NCBI GenBank assembly: GCA_963942565.1
Contig: OZ012686.1
Location: forward strand, 32,987,218-33,051,217
Source: Maea johnstoni
Taxonomy: Eukaryota; Annelida; Polychaeta; Spionida; Magelonidae
Reading direction: 5' to 3'
DNA: 64,000 nt
Position 1 is the stretch's first letter, and every line of letters begins with the position of its first letter. The position numbers and the translations under genes are program-made. Below the pieces are notes generated by a model that was not told the DNA's origin, ran no database searches, and saw only the letters and a program-made list of their open reading frames with translations. Shown piece after piece: positions 28,367-63,675 of this stretch.

Positions 28367-28680
28367 CTTGTTGAAAATTAAGATTTTCCCGCCGGGCAAA
28401 AATCAATCTACGTTTGGTTGACACACAAATTGAATCACATCGTCTGGTCCCTCTGCTGCATTGTAAGAAAAACGCGGGAAAGCTGTATTTTGCTTTCCAA
28501 AATTGCAAAGGCTTTATTTCCCGCGCTTGCCTACTTACGATACTGTTCGGTGGTGAGCAGCAGACGAAGAGTAACCAGAAGTACCCAGTCACCGGGTCAC
28601 CTCTAACAAATTTGACGGCTGGTACAGCCTGTAACTTTTCCCGCTTTGCGTTCATTACGTATTACAGGTAGCAGACGATC
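28367..28680 (-). promoter_or_regulatory. Likely 5'UTR/promoter of the deacetylase gene
   Basis: The interval directly upstream of the start codon is GC-richer than its surroundings. It contains several TTCCCGC-type blocks (about 28384-28392 and 28515-28522) that resemble E2F half-sites. No TATA box at a convincing position was seen. Assigned by position only. Confidence 0.3.
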
Positions 28681-31600
28681 GACAGTCCGGCCTAAGCTGG
28701 TGCGCAGATGTTACCGACTTTCAAGTAATTAACATGGGCGGATCTTGCGTTTAACAAGGACTAATCCTAACGATGAATTGTTCGCATTCCTTAAGATGCA
28801 CAGTTAAGTAAGATGAATTCGCATACATATGTATTGTTTTTTGTTTTTTTGTTTCGAAAAATAATTTATCAAAATGTGAAGCGCGTGATTCGCAGATCTT
28901 AGAGTACATTTACATCTCCACACACCTCTGTTTTCTCATGTATCTTTATAATGAGATATTCATAATTATAATGCTTTGGTCATGTGAGATATAGGAAAGA
29001 AACATCTGGTTATTACAGCATTAGTTCACTTTATGTAATTGGTAGTAAAATGGCCACAGCCCATAACACTCCTTTACCTTAGCATGCTTAGAGTAACGAT
29101 GAAGCCGCCACTAGGTGGCAGCACAATCATAATATATAGGGTGCATACTTCAAAGAAAAAAGGTTTGGTCACCATTTCCAATGCCACACCGGCCTAAATG
29201 GATAACCTTTGTAAATGAAGACGAAACGGACATGGACGATATCCCGTTTCGAATTTTAGTTCATAAGTGTTTCGTTTTTGTTCCGAGTTATCTATTTACA
29301 TCGACTGATTTTCGTTCTTGCTGATAACTTATGTTATTGTTTCCTATATTTTGAAATTCATTTGTTTTTGTATGTGTGGTTGATAGTATTTCAAAGGGAA
29401 TTAACAGTCAATAAATATACACTATTGTAATGCAGCAGATTCTCACACATTGGTAGAAACTAATTTTGCCAACTTTATCAAAAAGATGGATGCCAATCTA
29501 GCTTGGTTTCAATTGGTAAACTGTTGGATTTATATGCAAACGTTCATCGCGTTATGAAAGTTGCGCTCTGGCTGTAATAGGAGTATCATAAAATGCCTCG
29601 TGAGCAAAGTAATATCTTGAAAAATATCTGATATCTGGATCCAGTTTTCTTCTACAAAAAGATAAAATGACCACATTTGGATCACCCAACAATAAACTTA
29701 GCACGGGCTAAGCGCGCAATGTAAGACACGCGCCATGATCATTTTCCCGTTCGTTCCTATGTTGATACACCTCGATCATGCAAGAAATATCTTCTCTCTA
29801 CGTCGCTCATTGTGGAACCTCAAATCTCTCCTTAAATATGTCGTCAAATACCGCCCTATTTGATGAGTTTTGGTCAAGGTTATTGTTGTTGACCCTGTGT
29901 GTAGTTCAGACCCAATTAGGTTAGGTTAAAAGAAGTGGGATGAGGCAAATCAGGTACCATGTCCGATCAATTTACCAGGCAAGGATTATACAATTGGATA
30001 TAGATGTTTTATGTATCTAAATATGTGTATGTTTCGAAAATAGCATGAATTGCATATCTTGTTTCCGTGGGGAATGTAGGTAGTGGGGGACCAGCAGAAC
30101 TAAGAACTCGAGGGTGATGTGTACAAGTCTGAGGTATCTTAAATTTATTTGTAAGATTTCCTGCCAAAATCATGTGCTTTTGTTATACGCATTTTTCAAA
30201 AGTAACAAAAATCATTAGTCACACTTTCACTCTTCTATAATATTTTCCTATTTTTGCGATAACAAAATGGAAAACAAAGCTCGTGTCACTGTATAGCAAA
30301 AATGCAAGTTGGAAGACAACCATTAATTTATAGTGAACACATTTGAATAGCAAAAACATATCAAAACAATTGAAAACATCTCTGAACCAGATTCTTTAGA
30401 ATTCAGTATGTGTAATATTGTCTCCTATTTGTATCCCTTTGTGAGGAGAAAGCGTCCATTTTCAAATATACCCTAAACTTCGAGTTACATTTATAAAGAC
30501 CAAGAAATTATTCTGTGCGTGAATAATTGAAAATCAAAGGGAGAATATGCCCGATGACCGCAATTATTACTGGAAAATGGTCATTTGCGTGAAAACATAA
30601 ATTGAACACCTTGTTTATTTACATCTCCATTAGTTATTCATTTATATTTCGTTAGCTAGTTAGCAGCAGCAGCAGCAGTAGCAGTAGTAGTAGTAGTAGT
30701 TGTTGTTGTTGTTGTTGCATCAGTAGTAGTAGAATTAGTGGTAGCAGTAGTATTATGTTTATATTCAAACGGGGTTTTCAAGCAGCACAAGCTTTTCAGA
30801 CCAAGAATGGTTAAAATCCATTTTATCACGAATCAAAAGTAGTATTCCACGTGCTGACAGAATTAATAGACACGTGTATGTTAAAAGAAAAAAGAATAGT
30901 GCGGGTTTCTTTAAGAAAGTATGTAACTTCTAAGTGACAGCACTTTGGCTACTCAATCAATAGCTGATGTAAGTGAGATGAGTTTCTGTATCTATATGAC
31001 CTTCCTCTTTTCATGTGGATGACGTCCTTTAAGGGACACTTTTAGAAATTGAAGTCTAATTTTCCTGCAACTGTGCATGAGAAAAGAACAAAGCACAGTG
31101 CTCTTCAAAACAATTTTCATTATTGGGGTCAGCGAATATTCACAGATTTCTGAAAAATTAATGCAATTTATGTCATGAACTATTCATTTTCAAAAAAATT
31201 GGTTTCGTTCTTTGCTAAATCTATCCCTTCAAATATACTGTCAATGCCTAAAATACTGTTCTGCCATGTTAAAACCATTTTTGCTGTTACTAGTATATAG
31301 GAATTCTGGGGTAAAATGAATCAAAGAAACATGTTTTTAACCCAAAATTGGTACAAGTCAAAATTGCTGAGTTTAATTTTCAACAAAGTTAGTCTAAACT
31401 ATCTACGTAATGCTCTTAACAAGAAGACATGTCTAAAATGAAAGGTCAAGTTAGTTTTCTAACCATATATGGTTAAAATTTGTGAAATTAGACTTTTTTG
31501 GCAGATTTTCACAAAAATGGTACCAATTGGTACCATTCCTATACTAGTATAAGATATTGTTTAGCAAGGGAACTCTATTTTATACACATGGATTATCATG

Positions 31601-31973
31601 AATATTTTCTGAAAATGTGTCAAATCTTCAAATTCAATAGATATGGATATCACTGTAGCCAAAACATTCAGTGTTAAACACTGTCTCATAGGATACTGTT
31701 TAGAATAGACAGGTATACACGTTTTTATGACAATTTAATTAGGGTCGCCATGTGGCCCTGGTCAAAGGTCAAAGGCCAATTTGTAACAAGTGTCATCCAC
31801 TACATGCTGTAACCAGTAGGTAGAGCGTGGATGGTCTCTGTATGCAACTATGTATTTTCATGTTTCAGCTCATCAATGGTCATATCTCTATTTCAAACAT
31901 GAAGAGTAGTAATCAAGAGACCGGTAAACATGCATACACTCTGTATTAGGGATATAACGAATCAGAACCAGAC
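28681..31973. other. Gene-free interval with trinucleotide microsatellite
   Basis: No gene supported. The only clear feature is a compound AGC/AGT/TTG trinucleotide repeat at about 30660-30750. Confidence 0.45.
30660..30750. repeat. Compound (AGC)n(AGT)n(TTG)n microsatellite
   Basis: Consecutive runs of AGC, AGT and TTG trinucleotides followed by imperfect AGT. Simple sequence. Confidence 0.9.
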
Positions 31974-31976
31974 TTA

Positions 31977-33578
31977 AGCTAGTTTCCCACATGAAAGATT
32001 TTGAGCACGACCGAGTACGAAAGTGGGTAACTCCGAAAATCTCATTCAATCGTGTTCGATATGGTAATTCATTTATGTAAATTAGTAGAGTGCGAATCCC
32101 ATACGGTGGTCATACGGTTGAACACGTCTGTATGAGACGCTCATACCGCGGCTATACGGTTTTCATACGGTCAAATGCGAAATTCATACGGTTATATGCG
32201 ATCTCTATACGGCTTCAATACGGTTCAATGCGAGTTTCATACGGTGGTCATACGGTTGTGTGCGACACCCATACGGTTGTGTGCGACACCAATATGGTGC
32301 AACACGTTCTGTCGTATTGAAACACGGTTGAATACGACAGCAATACGGTTCAGTGCGACACCCATACGGCGCCCAAACGAAAGTAGTAAGTGAAATATGT
32401 TAAAATAATTGTTTTAAATCCGCTTTAAACCCGTTTTTCAGTGGCCATTTTGAAAAATCATCATACTGTTTGGATCAATATGGATGTATACAATTAAGAT
32501 GTTCAATATTTCCTTAACAAAGAAGCTGAACATGGCCTCATGAACATGCATTATGCATTTCAAATCAGGGGGGGGGGGGGCACTTGGGTATTTAGGGGGG
32601 CGCATACGCTCGTTATCAAAATCAAAAAATACCCCCAAAGCATTGATTTCTGGCCCAAAAAGCACCCTTATTTTAATAAAAACGCTGACTTTTTTCCAGT
32701 AAATAAACACCCCCTCTTTCATCAAAACACTGACATTGGATGAGTGTCCCCCCCCCCCCCCCCCCCCGGGTTTCAAATATATCCAGTATCCAATAGATTG
32801 ATACAAAACCTGTGCCAACATAACTGTAGGCAGAACTCTTCATAATACCGTTCCATCTGCATTTAAATTACAATAGGATCTTGCTTAGGCATCAACCATT
32901 TGATATTTTCTGGGAGATACTTTTTAATTTTTAGAGGCGAGGGAAACTTAAAATATCAAGATTTTGATGATAGTATTGTCATATATTGTACTACCCTTTC
33001 GATACATTCTCCTGAAGTGGGTATTCTTTAGCTGCGACCCATGTTTCATATGTCTTTTTTCAAGTATTCAAGTCATATTTGCCCTTTTTTACTTATTATC
33101 TTTATAATTAAAAGTACCCTTTCGTGGGAAAAGACCGCTCTTAGGTCACGTGATGAGCGTTCGCATAGGACCCGTATGAGCCTCTCATCCAATCTCATAC
33201 AACCGTATGAGCATCTCACAACTTCGCATTCGACCGCATGACGACCGTATGACCACCGTGTTCTTTCATTCCCACGCTCTTGAACACGGTCAAACACGAT
33301 GCGCATACGGTTATATACGACGGTCATACGGTCATGTGAGATGGTCATACGGTAAAGTGCGAAGCTCATACGGCACTCATGCGGTGCAATGCGAATTTTT
33401 GAACGAGCACGACCGCGTGAGATTTTTTGGAACATTTCAAAACCGAGAGTGCGATTTTTGGCCGTGTGCGAACGTCATACGGTCAAGGCCGGTTGAACGC
33501 GGTTGAGTACGAAACGCTTTGAGAGTGTCATACGTCTCACTCGGTCGTGTTCTAAAAAATCCATGTGGGAAACTAGCT
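31977..33578. mobile_element. PIF/Harbinger-like non-autonomous element with sub-terminal repeat arrays
   Basis: Terminal inverted repeats start AGCTAGTTTCCCACATG on both ends and continue with a shared CACGACCGAGT block. They are flanked by TTA at 31974-31976 and 33579-33581. A 3-bp TWA duplication is the PIF/Harbinger signature. Inside each end lies a dense array of a roughly 20-bp motif, CATACGGT followed by an ATGCGA-like block. There are about 15 copies at 32096-32375 and about 10, partly in opposite orientation, at 33170-33535. The middle contains an unrelated dispersed repeat (32565-32767). No transposase frame is present. Total 1,602 bp. Confidence 0.7.
32565..32767 (+). repeat. Dispersed repeat with G-run and C-run ends, copy 1
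   Basis: It begins with a G run, then CACTTGGGTATTTAGGGGGG. It includes TTTCTGGCCCAAAAAGCACC and ACACTGACATTGGATGAGTG, and ends in a C run. A reverse-oriented copy is at 58985-59155. It is nested inside the Harbinger-like element. The class is unknown. Confidence 0.7.
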
Positions 33579-33905
33579 TTATCTAGTGCATGGCTCGTAC
33601 CCCTATTGTAGTTAGATAGCATATACTGATTCAGTTTGTTTAGAATCATCGTTGTCATGACTGATGATGTTATTCATGAATGAGTGCATGTATGTATTGT
33701 TATGTACATGTTATGTACAGTAGCAGTAGCTGTATAGTAGTGGTAATATCCTCATTGACACACATCCAAACATCAAGTGGCTCAGTTCGTTATGGATATG
33801 CAGTGAGGTGACTGATCACTGATGGGTTTATAGAGCCCCATCAGAGAGGAAACATAGCTGTATACTTTCTGTACTTTGTAATTACTGAGTATTCTTTCAT
33901 GTAAT

Positions 33906-34082
33906 CTGAGAGTAGTAGACAGGGAGTGGGCACTGTGCATGCATCATCAAATTTCGCTGCCTCCCACTCCCCCAGCCTGGCTGCTTGCTGACCCCATCTC
34001 CTTTGCAACCTATCTGACCTAGATAGAGGCAGCGAAAAGAGATAAGGCTCTGAAATGCCAACTCCCTGTCTGCTACTCTCAG
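33906..34082. mobile_element. Small inverted-repeat element (MITE)
   Basis: The left end CTGAGAGTAGTAGACAGGGA is matched by the reverse complement of the right end, CTGAGAGTAGCAGACAGGGA. The inner segments TTCGCTGCCTC also pair. About 177 bp with no clear target duplication, so the superfamily is open. Confidence 0.6.
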
Positions 34083-34897
34083 CCTCTTTCTGAAAAAAAT
34101 CACGTGACCAATACTTCCCTATGCTACACCGCGTAACCCGAGGCGCAGGTGCCCTAGAAGCTAGCATGATTGCCTATGGGGTTGCGGATCAAGGTTATGT
34201 ATTTCTCTGATGTAATGAAGTTTTTTTTCTCATTTTGCCTATGGAGTCCGTCACTTAAATCTACAATTCCTTTATAAGCCACTGTTTAATACCTTCATCG
34301 TCACATATCCAGTCTTTCAGTGCACACATTGGACCAGGTAAATGTATGTCACCTGCTAGAAGTGAGCGATAGTCAGCGCCGAGAACTGGGCCTTCCTATA
34401 AGTCATTTACATCCATGATCTTGGTAGATATTAACAGTATCGGGTTCCCGAGTGAATATACAACTGAAGCTGATTATAGGACTGATTTCTCTATGTATCC
34501 CAGTGTCAGAGACTGCAGCTAGTGTGCTATTGTTACAGACTGACTTTTGACCTGGTTTCTGAGCATGCTCATTGACCGCATGTAAAAACATGGATAGTCA
34601 TAATGGTATATATTTAGTGAAATCGTTTATTGTAATAACTTCTTTACAAAATTGGCAGCGATGTCAGGTAAATTAGAACAAGAAAGATGCGGTCGCATTC
34701 TTAAAGAGGTGCTCTTAGAGGAATGAAAAGTCTTAACCATGTACTCTGGATGATTATTATAAGTGCAATGTGACATCCCACCATTCAAACATATGGATGG
34801 AGGGAACATATACGGACTTAACTAAATGGCTTTGTCCTAGTAGAGAATAATTGTCCCTTGTCTTATCAAATGTAGAATGAGAGAGAGAGAGAGAGAT

Positions 34898-35002
34898 TGA
34901 TTTGATGGTTCCCAAGTCCATTTTTGTTTAAAACACTGTACGCATGTTTTTTCCAGAGATTTGATGGTCCCAAAGTCCATTTTTGTTTAAAACACCTAGT
35001 GA
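34898..35002. repeat. ~64-bp direct repeat, two copies
   Basis: GATTTGATGGTTCCCAAGTC then CATTTTTGTTTAAAACAC occurs at 34900 and again about 64 bases later, with one small change. Confidence 0.8.
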
Positions 35003-35437
35003 AATTAAAGCAGGCCGAAAAAACCTCAAGCTACCTTAAATTTAAGTGTGTTAAAAGTACCTAATAAATCTTACTCCAGAGGGGTAAAATGTCTTAGTAA
35101 AACATCGCCTGTAGGGTGTTACATTTCCCAGGAAAATATACCCCAGGGAAATCAACTTTGTTCTATTTGTAAGTACATGTACTGTGTTCTGCTTATTTGG
35201 TCATACCTTATCTATTTCTAAGAGACCTGTGAATATCTAAATCAGCAAAATATGACTTGTCTCTTATCAAATCGATAAACATTGGAAAATCCAATTCATC
35301 CAAGAAAGTAAATGAAACAGGGGAAACATCATCCAGGAGTGAGCTCAAACAGTTTTACAGGGGTTTTGGTAGATGTCTGAGTGTGCATAACTACTACATA
35401 ACTAGTATGCTGTTACAACATTGCTAGTCAGCTGTAA

Positions 35438-35670
35438 AGCCCCTTTTACACTATGCTGGCAACTTGCTCGCAACGTGGTGGCAAAAGATGGTTGCGGGGG
35501 ATTGCCACCACATTTTTACCCCCATAATTTTCTATTGAATCAAGTTTGTACAATGTATCTTTTATATCGAAGATATAGTCAATAAATACTTACTAACTCA
35601 CTTATTGCCCCCCGTCGCCAATGGTCGCCAGTACGTTGCCAGCAAAATTTCTGCTAGTGTAAAAGGGGCT
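35438..35670. mobile_element. PIF/Harbinger-like MITE (233 bp)
   Basis: The ends AGCCCCTTTTACACTA and TAGTGTAAAAGGGGCT are perfect inverted repeats. They are flanked by TAA at 35435-35437 and 35671-35673. Inner GCTGGCAAC/GTTGCCAGC and TGGCAA/TTGCCA blocks extend the palindrome. Non-coding. Confidence 0.75.
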
Positions 35671-36284
35671 TAAGGCACTCAGTTGAACTTACAGCTGGTC
35701 CTCTTTTGCTGGTCCTTTAAGGAAGTGGCTATTGAGAGTGAATTGTTTATTGAGTGGAGATCATAAAACGATGGGAGGGGGGGGGGGGGGGGGGGTCATA
35801 TCTGCATGTGGCAGTTGATGTATGCCAAGTTAACACAGACCTGTGGGGAGTCTAGGATTGAGTGTTCTCTTCAGGCAGGAAATCCCATGGAGGAAGGCAT
35901 ATGGTGTCTTGGGGTCATTATCTTTAATGATCATTTGATGACACTATGAAAGGGATGTGAAGTTCTTAAATGCCTCCTTCTCTGTGCTAGATGACAGAGC
36001 ATCAGTCCAATGTCAATCACAAATTGTCAAAAAGCAACTTTTTAAGGACACAAGAAGAAAAAGAAAAGAAACTTTGTCAAGGTTAGAAATTGATTAACAA
36101 GGTAATCTAAAAGGAAAAGATAGAAAAGCCTCAATGAGCACAAACTAGGCTCTGACAGAACTTCGTCAAGAACAAAAGAGATAAACAAACAATCATGATT
36201 GAATAAGCAAACAAATGCGATTGGGATACATGAATTTGTGATTTCATGAAGAGGTGACTCTGTAGGAGATCACCTCTTAAAAAT

Positions 36285-36378
36285 CTTTTAAGATTGTCCA
36301 ATACTCAATAGGTGTCACCAGAGACGTTGATAGACCTCTCTGGTGTCACCGGTTGAGAGTATCGGAAGACCTTAAGTA
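36285..36378. repeat. Imperfect ~40-bp-arm hairpin
   Basis: The core arms GGTGTCACCAGAGA (36311-36324) and TCTCTGGTGTCACC (36337-36350) pair perfectly around a 12-base loop. Pairing extends outward imperfectly to about 36285 and 36378. A separate short palindrome (AGAGGTGA...TCACCTCT) lies just before it. Confidence 0.7.
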
Positions 36379-36439
36379 ACTTTCTCTCAGATTTACTGCA
36401 TACGTTAAACATTTCATTTGATCCTGACTCCCTAATAGC

Positions 36440-36625
36440 TGTCTCTCACCACTGTCAGTTTCGAATCCCAACCAGGGCATGTGAGAAAATTGCCAGTGAC
36501 TGGGGTTAGGCGGTTGTTATCGCTGGGTACTCCGGTTTCCAGGCAAGTCACAACTTTGCTGCTATATGGCAGAAAAAGTGATGAAAAACAAAATTCAAAA
36601 CCCCACTCCCTCAAGATGGTCAGAT
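36440..36625 (+). repeat. SINE copy (best-preserved core)
   Basis: Contains a B-box-like GTTTCGAATCCC, then GTGAGAAAATTGCCAGTGAC, TGGGGTTAGGCGG and GGGTACTCCGGTTTCC. It is the best preserved of four related copies in the window. This type of central domain is shared by several animal SINE families. I infer SINE identity but did not match a named family. Confidence 0.55.
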
Positions 36626-38952
36626 TGTGTCAGGTGCCATATACCTACACTGGGGTCCTCACTGTCTGACGCCTCTTTTTTCATTTATATATTAAGGTCC
36701 ACTCATCTTCATGAGTGTGTTAAGTGGCCGTCTCCCAGGTAGACCCAAACACCACCTACACAACAGTGCTTGTTGAATTATTCTTATCCTACTTTAATAG
36801 GTCAATTTTGAAAGAGTAAATCAGTTCCATGCAAATTCCCTTTATCCACAATGAGGCGTAGACCTGGTAGTGCCATGACCAGGAAGGCCTGGCCTTACAG
36901 TACAGTGATCCTGGAAATCTGGCATTACTAGGGTTATGGCAGACTTATGCAGCAGTTTTAATATGAATTTTTGCATGTTCAGCGGAAGACAATTTTTTTT
37001 TTGAATTCACATGTTAAATTCAGGCACTTGTCCAGAGATGATGTTAATACAGATAATCTCGCTTATCTCGGACAAATAGCAACAAAAAGTAACCGAGACA
37101 ACCAAGATCTGAGTTACAGTGAAGTAGATAGTTATGACTTGGGACCATGCTATGCAAATATCGCAGCTAGGCATAGTTACCTGCATTACTCCATTTTCAA
37201 GCTTGTTAATGGAAGGCTTTCGTGTTTAAGCTGCACAAAACTTTGATATTTATTTCTTTGATGTCGAGCTTGGCTTCTGCCCTCTGTTTCTACCTCTCAG
37301 ATGAAACATTTGATCGGTTCGGGCTTATCGGTCTTTTGTCACAAATAAAATGCAGAACAAAAATCATAGAAATGGTTTTCTTTAATATTCAATAATCAAG
37401 GATTCTCCTCATTCTTCATGTGCAACTTGCAAAAATAAAACCTTTCCATTCCATAAAACTATCATGAAAGCAAATATAACCCTCAACCACTTGTAGAAGT
37501 CAATAGAAAATTGCCATCTCTAACTTATCATTTAAGTATTCTCTTGAAAGATGTGTGAAGATAACATTGTTATCCCATATTGTTATCATTAAAATTGTCT
37601 GGCTGCTTTTGGCCACTGTAAGCATTGATAGGTTAAAAGAGTTGAGAGAGATATATTAGTTTTGTAACTTTTTCAGCACCTGAAACTATAACCACACAAA
37701 GAAACCCACTGTTTCAGTGAAAATATCATAAAATCATACCTTCTTTCTCTCCACAAGTAAACCTATAAAGAAATGTCTTTGATTGAAATTAATTCATTGA
37801 CTCATTGTCTAACGTCATATACTGTGAAACAATTGTGTACTGAATTACATATATTTAAGAGTAGTTTGCTTGCAATTAACCGTAGGAGACTCTTAACCAA
37901 AGAACTCGATATCCCTATCCAAATGATAGAAATACTATCATAAAGATTATATGCTTCAAACTTCCAATCGAGTAAAATGATTAAAAATCATGATTCGTAA
38001 TACCATAAATGTGACTGGTTTTGGCACATGACCCTCATCCAGTACCTTAAGATTATCCTCACACAAGGTAAAAGAAATGGTTTAAAAGTGTTCTAATTAA
38101 GGGTTGCGTTCAAGATTTCACAGGTGTCTATGCTTTCAACATCCTGGAAGAAATTGGTGCTAATGGGGTGACATTTGGGTTGTCTTCTCTTGTGCTCAGA
38201 TGCATTCTCCGCCATTTTCACTCTACTTTTCAGTTTACCACATTATTTGCATACTTAATAATAACATGATTATGTCATACATTTATACAATAAAGACATG
38301 AGATAATGTTTTAATAGCAAATTTATCACAGGCTAGAAAGTCATTTTGGGCATATCTTAAGGATTGCTCCACTGAGACCTTTTCAAATTTACCCCATTCC
38401 CAGGATTGACCCTAAGTACCGGTACATAAAACATGCAGTTTCTAATAACCATGCTGGCCTACTGAAATTGACCGAGCAGACCTACACCTTCTTCATTGAT
38501 AAATCTTCTCAATTCAGCAGGGTGGGGAAGTATGTACAATGGGGAGGGGGGGGGGGGGGGGGACTTTTTCAAAAACTGATTTCTATAAATAAAGGTTAAT
38601 ATAATTACTTCTTCATCCTCAAATATGCCTGTCACTCACATAAGAGAATACTTTATTTCAGGGTTGGAAACATGATGAACCCTACCTCAACAGAATGAAT
38701 ATTTAATTCTTCAAACAGAAAGATACTTTGGGGAATAGCACTTAAAATATGGGTAAAACCCATGTCTATCTGTTTTTACATAAAAAAATAACAGCCAACA
38801 AGAAGCAATTCTGATTAGAAAATAAAGTAAGAAATGTCTCACTTAACACTTTTTGCTGAGTCAATCTCATCAAATACATATAGCACCCAGTAAAAATGCT
38901 ATTTAACAATACTGTGCTTCTTCTTTATGGACAAAGTTTTTCCTATTCATGC

Positions 38953-38958
38953 TTTATT
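38953..38958 (-). terminator. Candidate poly(A) signal of CDAN1
   Basis: AATAAA on the minus strand (TTTATT on plus), about 300 bases after the CDAN1 stop codon. It is the nearest canonical hexamer downstream of the last exon. The cleavage site is inferred, not seen. Confidence 0.45.
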
Positions 38959-39257
38959 CATGTTTAAAAGCGCCCCTTGAATTCGTTCTTATATATTCTT
39001 AGCATAGACTTTATCAATATTTGAAGAACATTGGTAGAAGCAGTTCTGAAAAATACTAAACCCTTAGAATATACTCTAAATGATGCAGATGTCTCGGAAC
39101 CTTGATCAAAAACAGTCAGCCCTGTTTGGGCTGACACCAGATTGAATCGGGTAACAAGAGCAAATGTATATAATTTCAATTTCCAAAGAGATGACCAATT
39201 TCCAATCGTTACTGCACTGCCAGATGTCAGGAAAGATCTATAACTGAGCTAGGACCA

Positions 39258-62274
<23,017 letters not shown>

Positions 62275-62656
62275 TTTTCAAAGTCATCTGAAAATGAGGT
62301 CACCATGGGGATACTATAAAATTTACTACGGGAACGTTCAATTCGATATATGGCATTTCATTGTATGTTTTCTTTTTTTTTTGAACAATTTAAATATTTT
62401 TTATACTAAATCATACTTTTTAAGTATGAGCTAGTGATTATATCCGGCTATATATTGCATGCATTATCATAATAATCACGCTAACTTTCCGTCAAGTCAT
62501 AGATGTTTTAGATAAGCTTCATTTTATCTGCGCCTTCGACCACTGCGCAGTAGGAAGTAGTACATTTTCCCGCGTAAATTTTCTCAACAAAAACATGCTA
62601 GGCATTTAAATCCTTAAGATTTATTCTCTCCACCAAGCTTCCAACTACCGTTCAAT
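62275..62656. promoter_or_regulatory. Divergent promoter between CDAN1 and the 62657 gene
   Basis: 382 bases separate two start codons pointing away from each other. TTTCCCGC (62566-62573, within TTTTCCCGCG) fits an E2F site. CACTGCGCAG (62541-62550) resembles an NRF1 half-site. The CDAN1 start lies in AAAATGGCGGCC, the YY1 consensus, as is common in TATA-less housekeeping promoters. Shared E2F control would suit an S-phase chromatin gene. Function is inferred from motifs and layout. Confidence 0.6.
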
Positions 62657-62774
62657 ATGCCTAAACGCCGAAATCCATTCGGGGATATGTCCCCTTTACA
62701 GTTCAAATCTCACATTGGCAAGAAGGAAATCGACCTAGGTGCCTGTAAAGACTCCAACATGAGAGATGTGTATG
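62657..62774 (+). CDS. First exon of an unidentified plus-strand gene
   Basis: ATG at 62657 opens 39 codons plus one base up to a perfect GTAAGT donor (62775-62780). The peptide starts MPKRRNPFGDMSPLQFKSHI and ends with DLGACKDSNMRDVYG. The basic start followed by a polar segment suggests a nuclear protein, but I do not recognise the family. Head-to-head placement with CDAN1 supports it as a real first exon. Later exons lie beyond the window or in the next 1.2 kb unseen. Confidence 0.55.
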
Positions 62775-63148
62775 GTAAGTGAAATTAGTGAATGAATAGA
62801 GGTAAATGTAAACAATTCCACGAATTGGCAATTGTCTCTGCTGCTAGCTGTCACATTCAACAGAGAATCAGAATGCAGAAGGGCAACCGCAGATCGTATT
62901 TTCCCAATCAGTCCTTGTCCCAATACGGTTCAGCTGATATCCTGGTACAAATATCCCAAATTTGGCATGTAGAGACACAGTGACTGAGTCTTGAGTCTTG
63001 TTTTCCAATTTTTGTTCCCTCTGCCACTGGTACTGTTTGTGTTTGGGCTGTGTAAGTGGACAGGCAGTTTTTTTTATCACATCCTTTTGAATGGAAGATA
63101 ACCCTAAGTTCCTCCAAATCAGTTACTTCTGTAAAATTTGTTTATTAT

Positions 63149-63492
63149 CAGGCACCAACATAATTTTCAGAACTAACTTGCCGTGCCGGGCAAATTGTTG
63201 ATGATTTTGACTTGCCCGACATAAGTTTTGACTTGCCCGAAATTAGTTATAACATATGCTAGAAAGGCATGTATTGTTTATCATGGTTTAAAGATTTGAA
63301 AACCAATATCTTTTTAGTTTTGTTGCATTGTTTGCAAATTTCTGTGTATTTGGGCCATTTACAATGTGTTTAGTGTTCAGAAAATCAGCTTGCCTATTCG
63401 GGCAAGTGAAAACTAAAATGTACTTGCCCAAAAGCCCTTTTTTCAAAAAATCACTTGCCGGGGCAAGCGGGCTAGTACTTATGTCGGTGCCT
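63149..63492. mobile_element. hAT-like MITE in the first intron of the 62657 gene
   Basis: The ends CAGGCACCAACATAA and TTATGTCGGTGCCTG are inverted repeats with one mismatch. Several CTTGCCCG/CGGGCAAG blocks inside pair with each other. ATTAT lies on both sides, so the exact 8-bp duplication is unclear. Confidence 0.6.
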
Positions 63493-63675
63493 GATTATGA
63501 TTTTTTTCAAATCGTCATCTAAAGACATTTTAGATTAAAATACTGTATTCTTCTGATGAAGCGCACATGCCCGAATAAGCGCACAGGGCCTATTTTTCAT
63601 GGTTAGAGGGGAATGGCCAGCGAAACTGTCATGACAAACTTGTAAAACTCCCCCCCAGAAGAAGTAGAAGCAAAT

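Larger units (their letters stand above)
33582..38950. other. Gene-free interval between the Harbinger-like element and CDAN1
   Basis: No coding gene supported. It contains inverted-repeat elements at 33906-34082 and 35438-35670, a SINE copy at 36440-36625, a hairpin at 36285-36378, a two-copy 64-bp direct repeat near 34898-35002, and G homopolymers near 35777-35795 and 38545-38562. Confidence 0.45.

Noticed and set aside
28367-28399. Longer deacetylase start at 28399
   Set aside because: That codon is TTG. The first ATG (28366) has a good start context and leads straight into a signal peptide.
33841-34167. 108-codon minus-strand frame
   Set aside because: It mostly overlaps an inverted-repeat element (33906-34082) and has no family resemblance.
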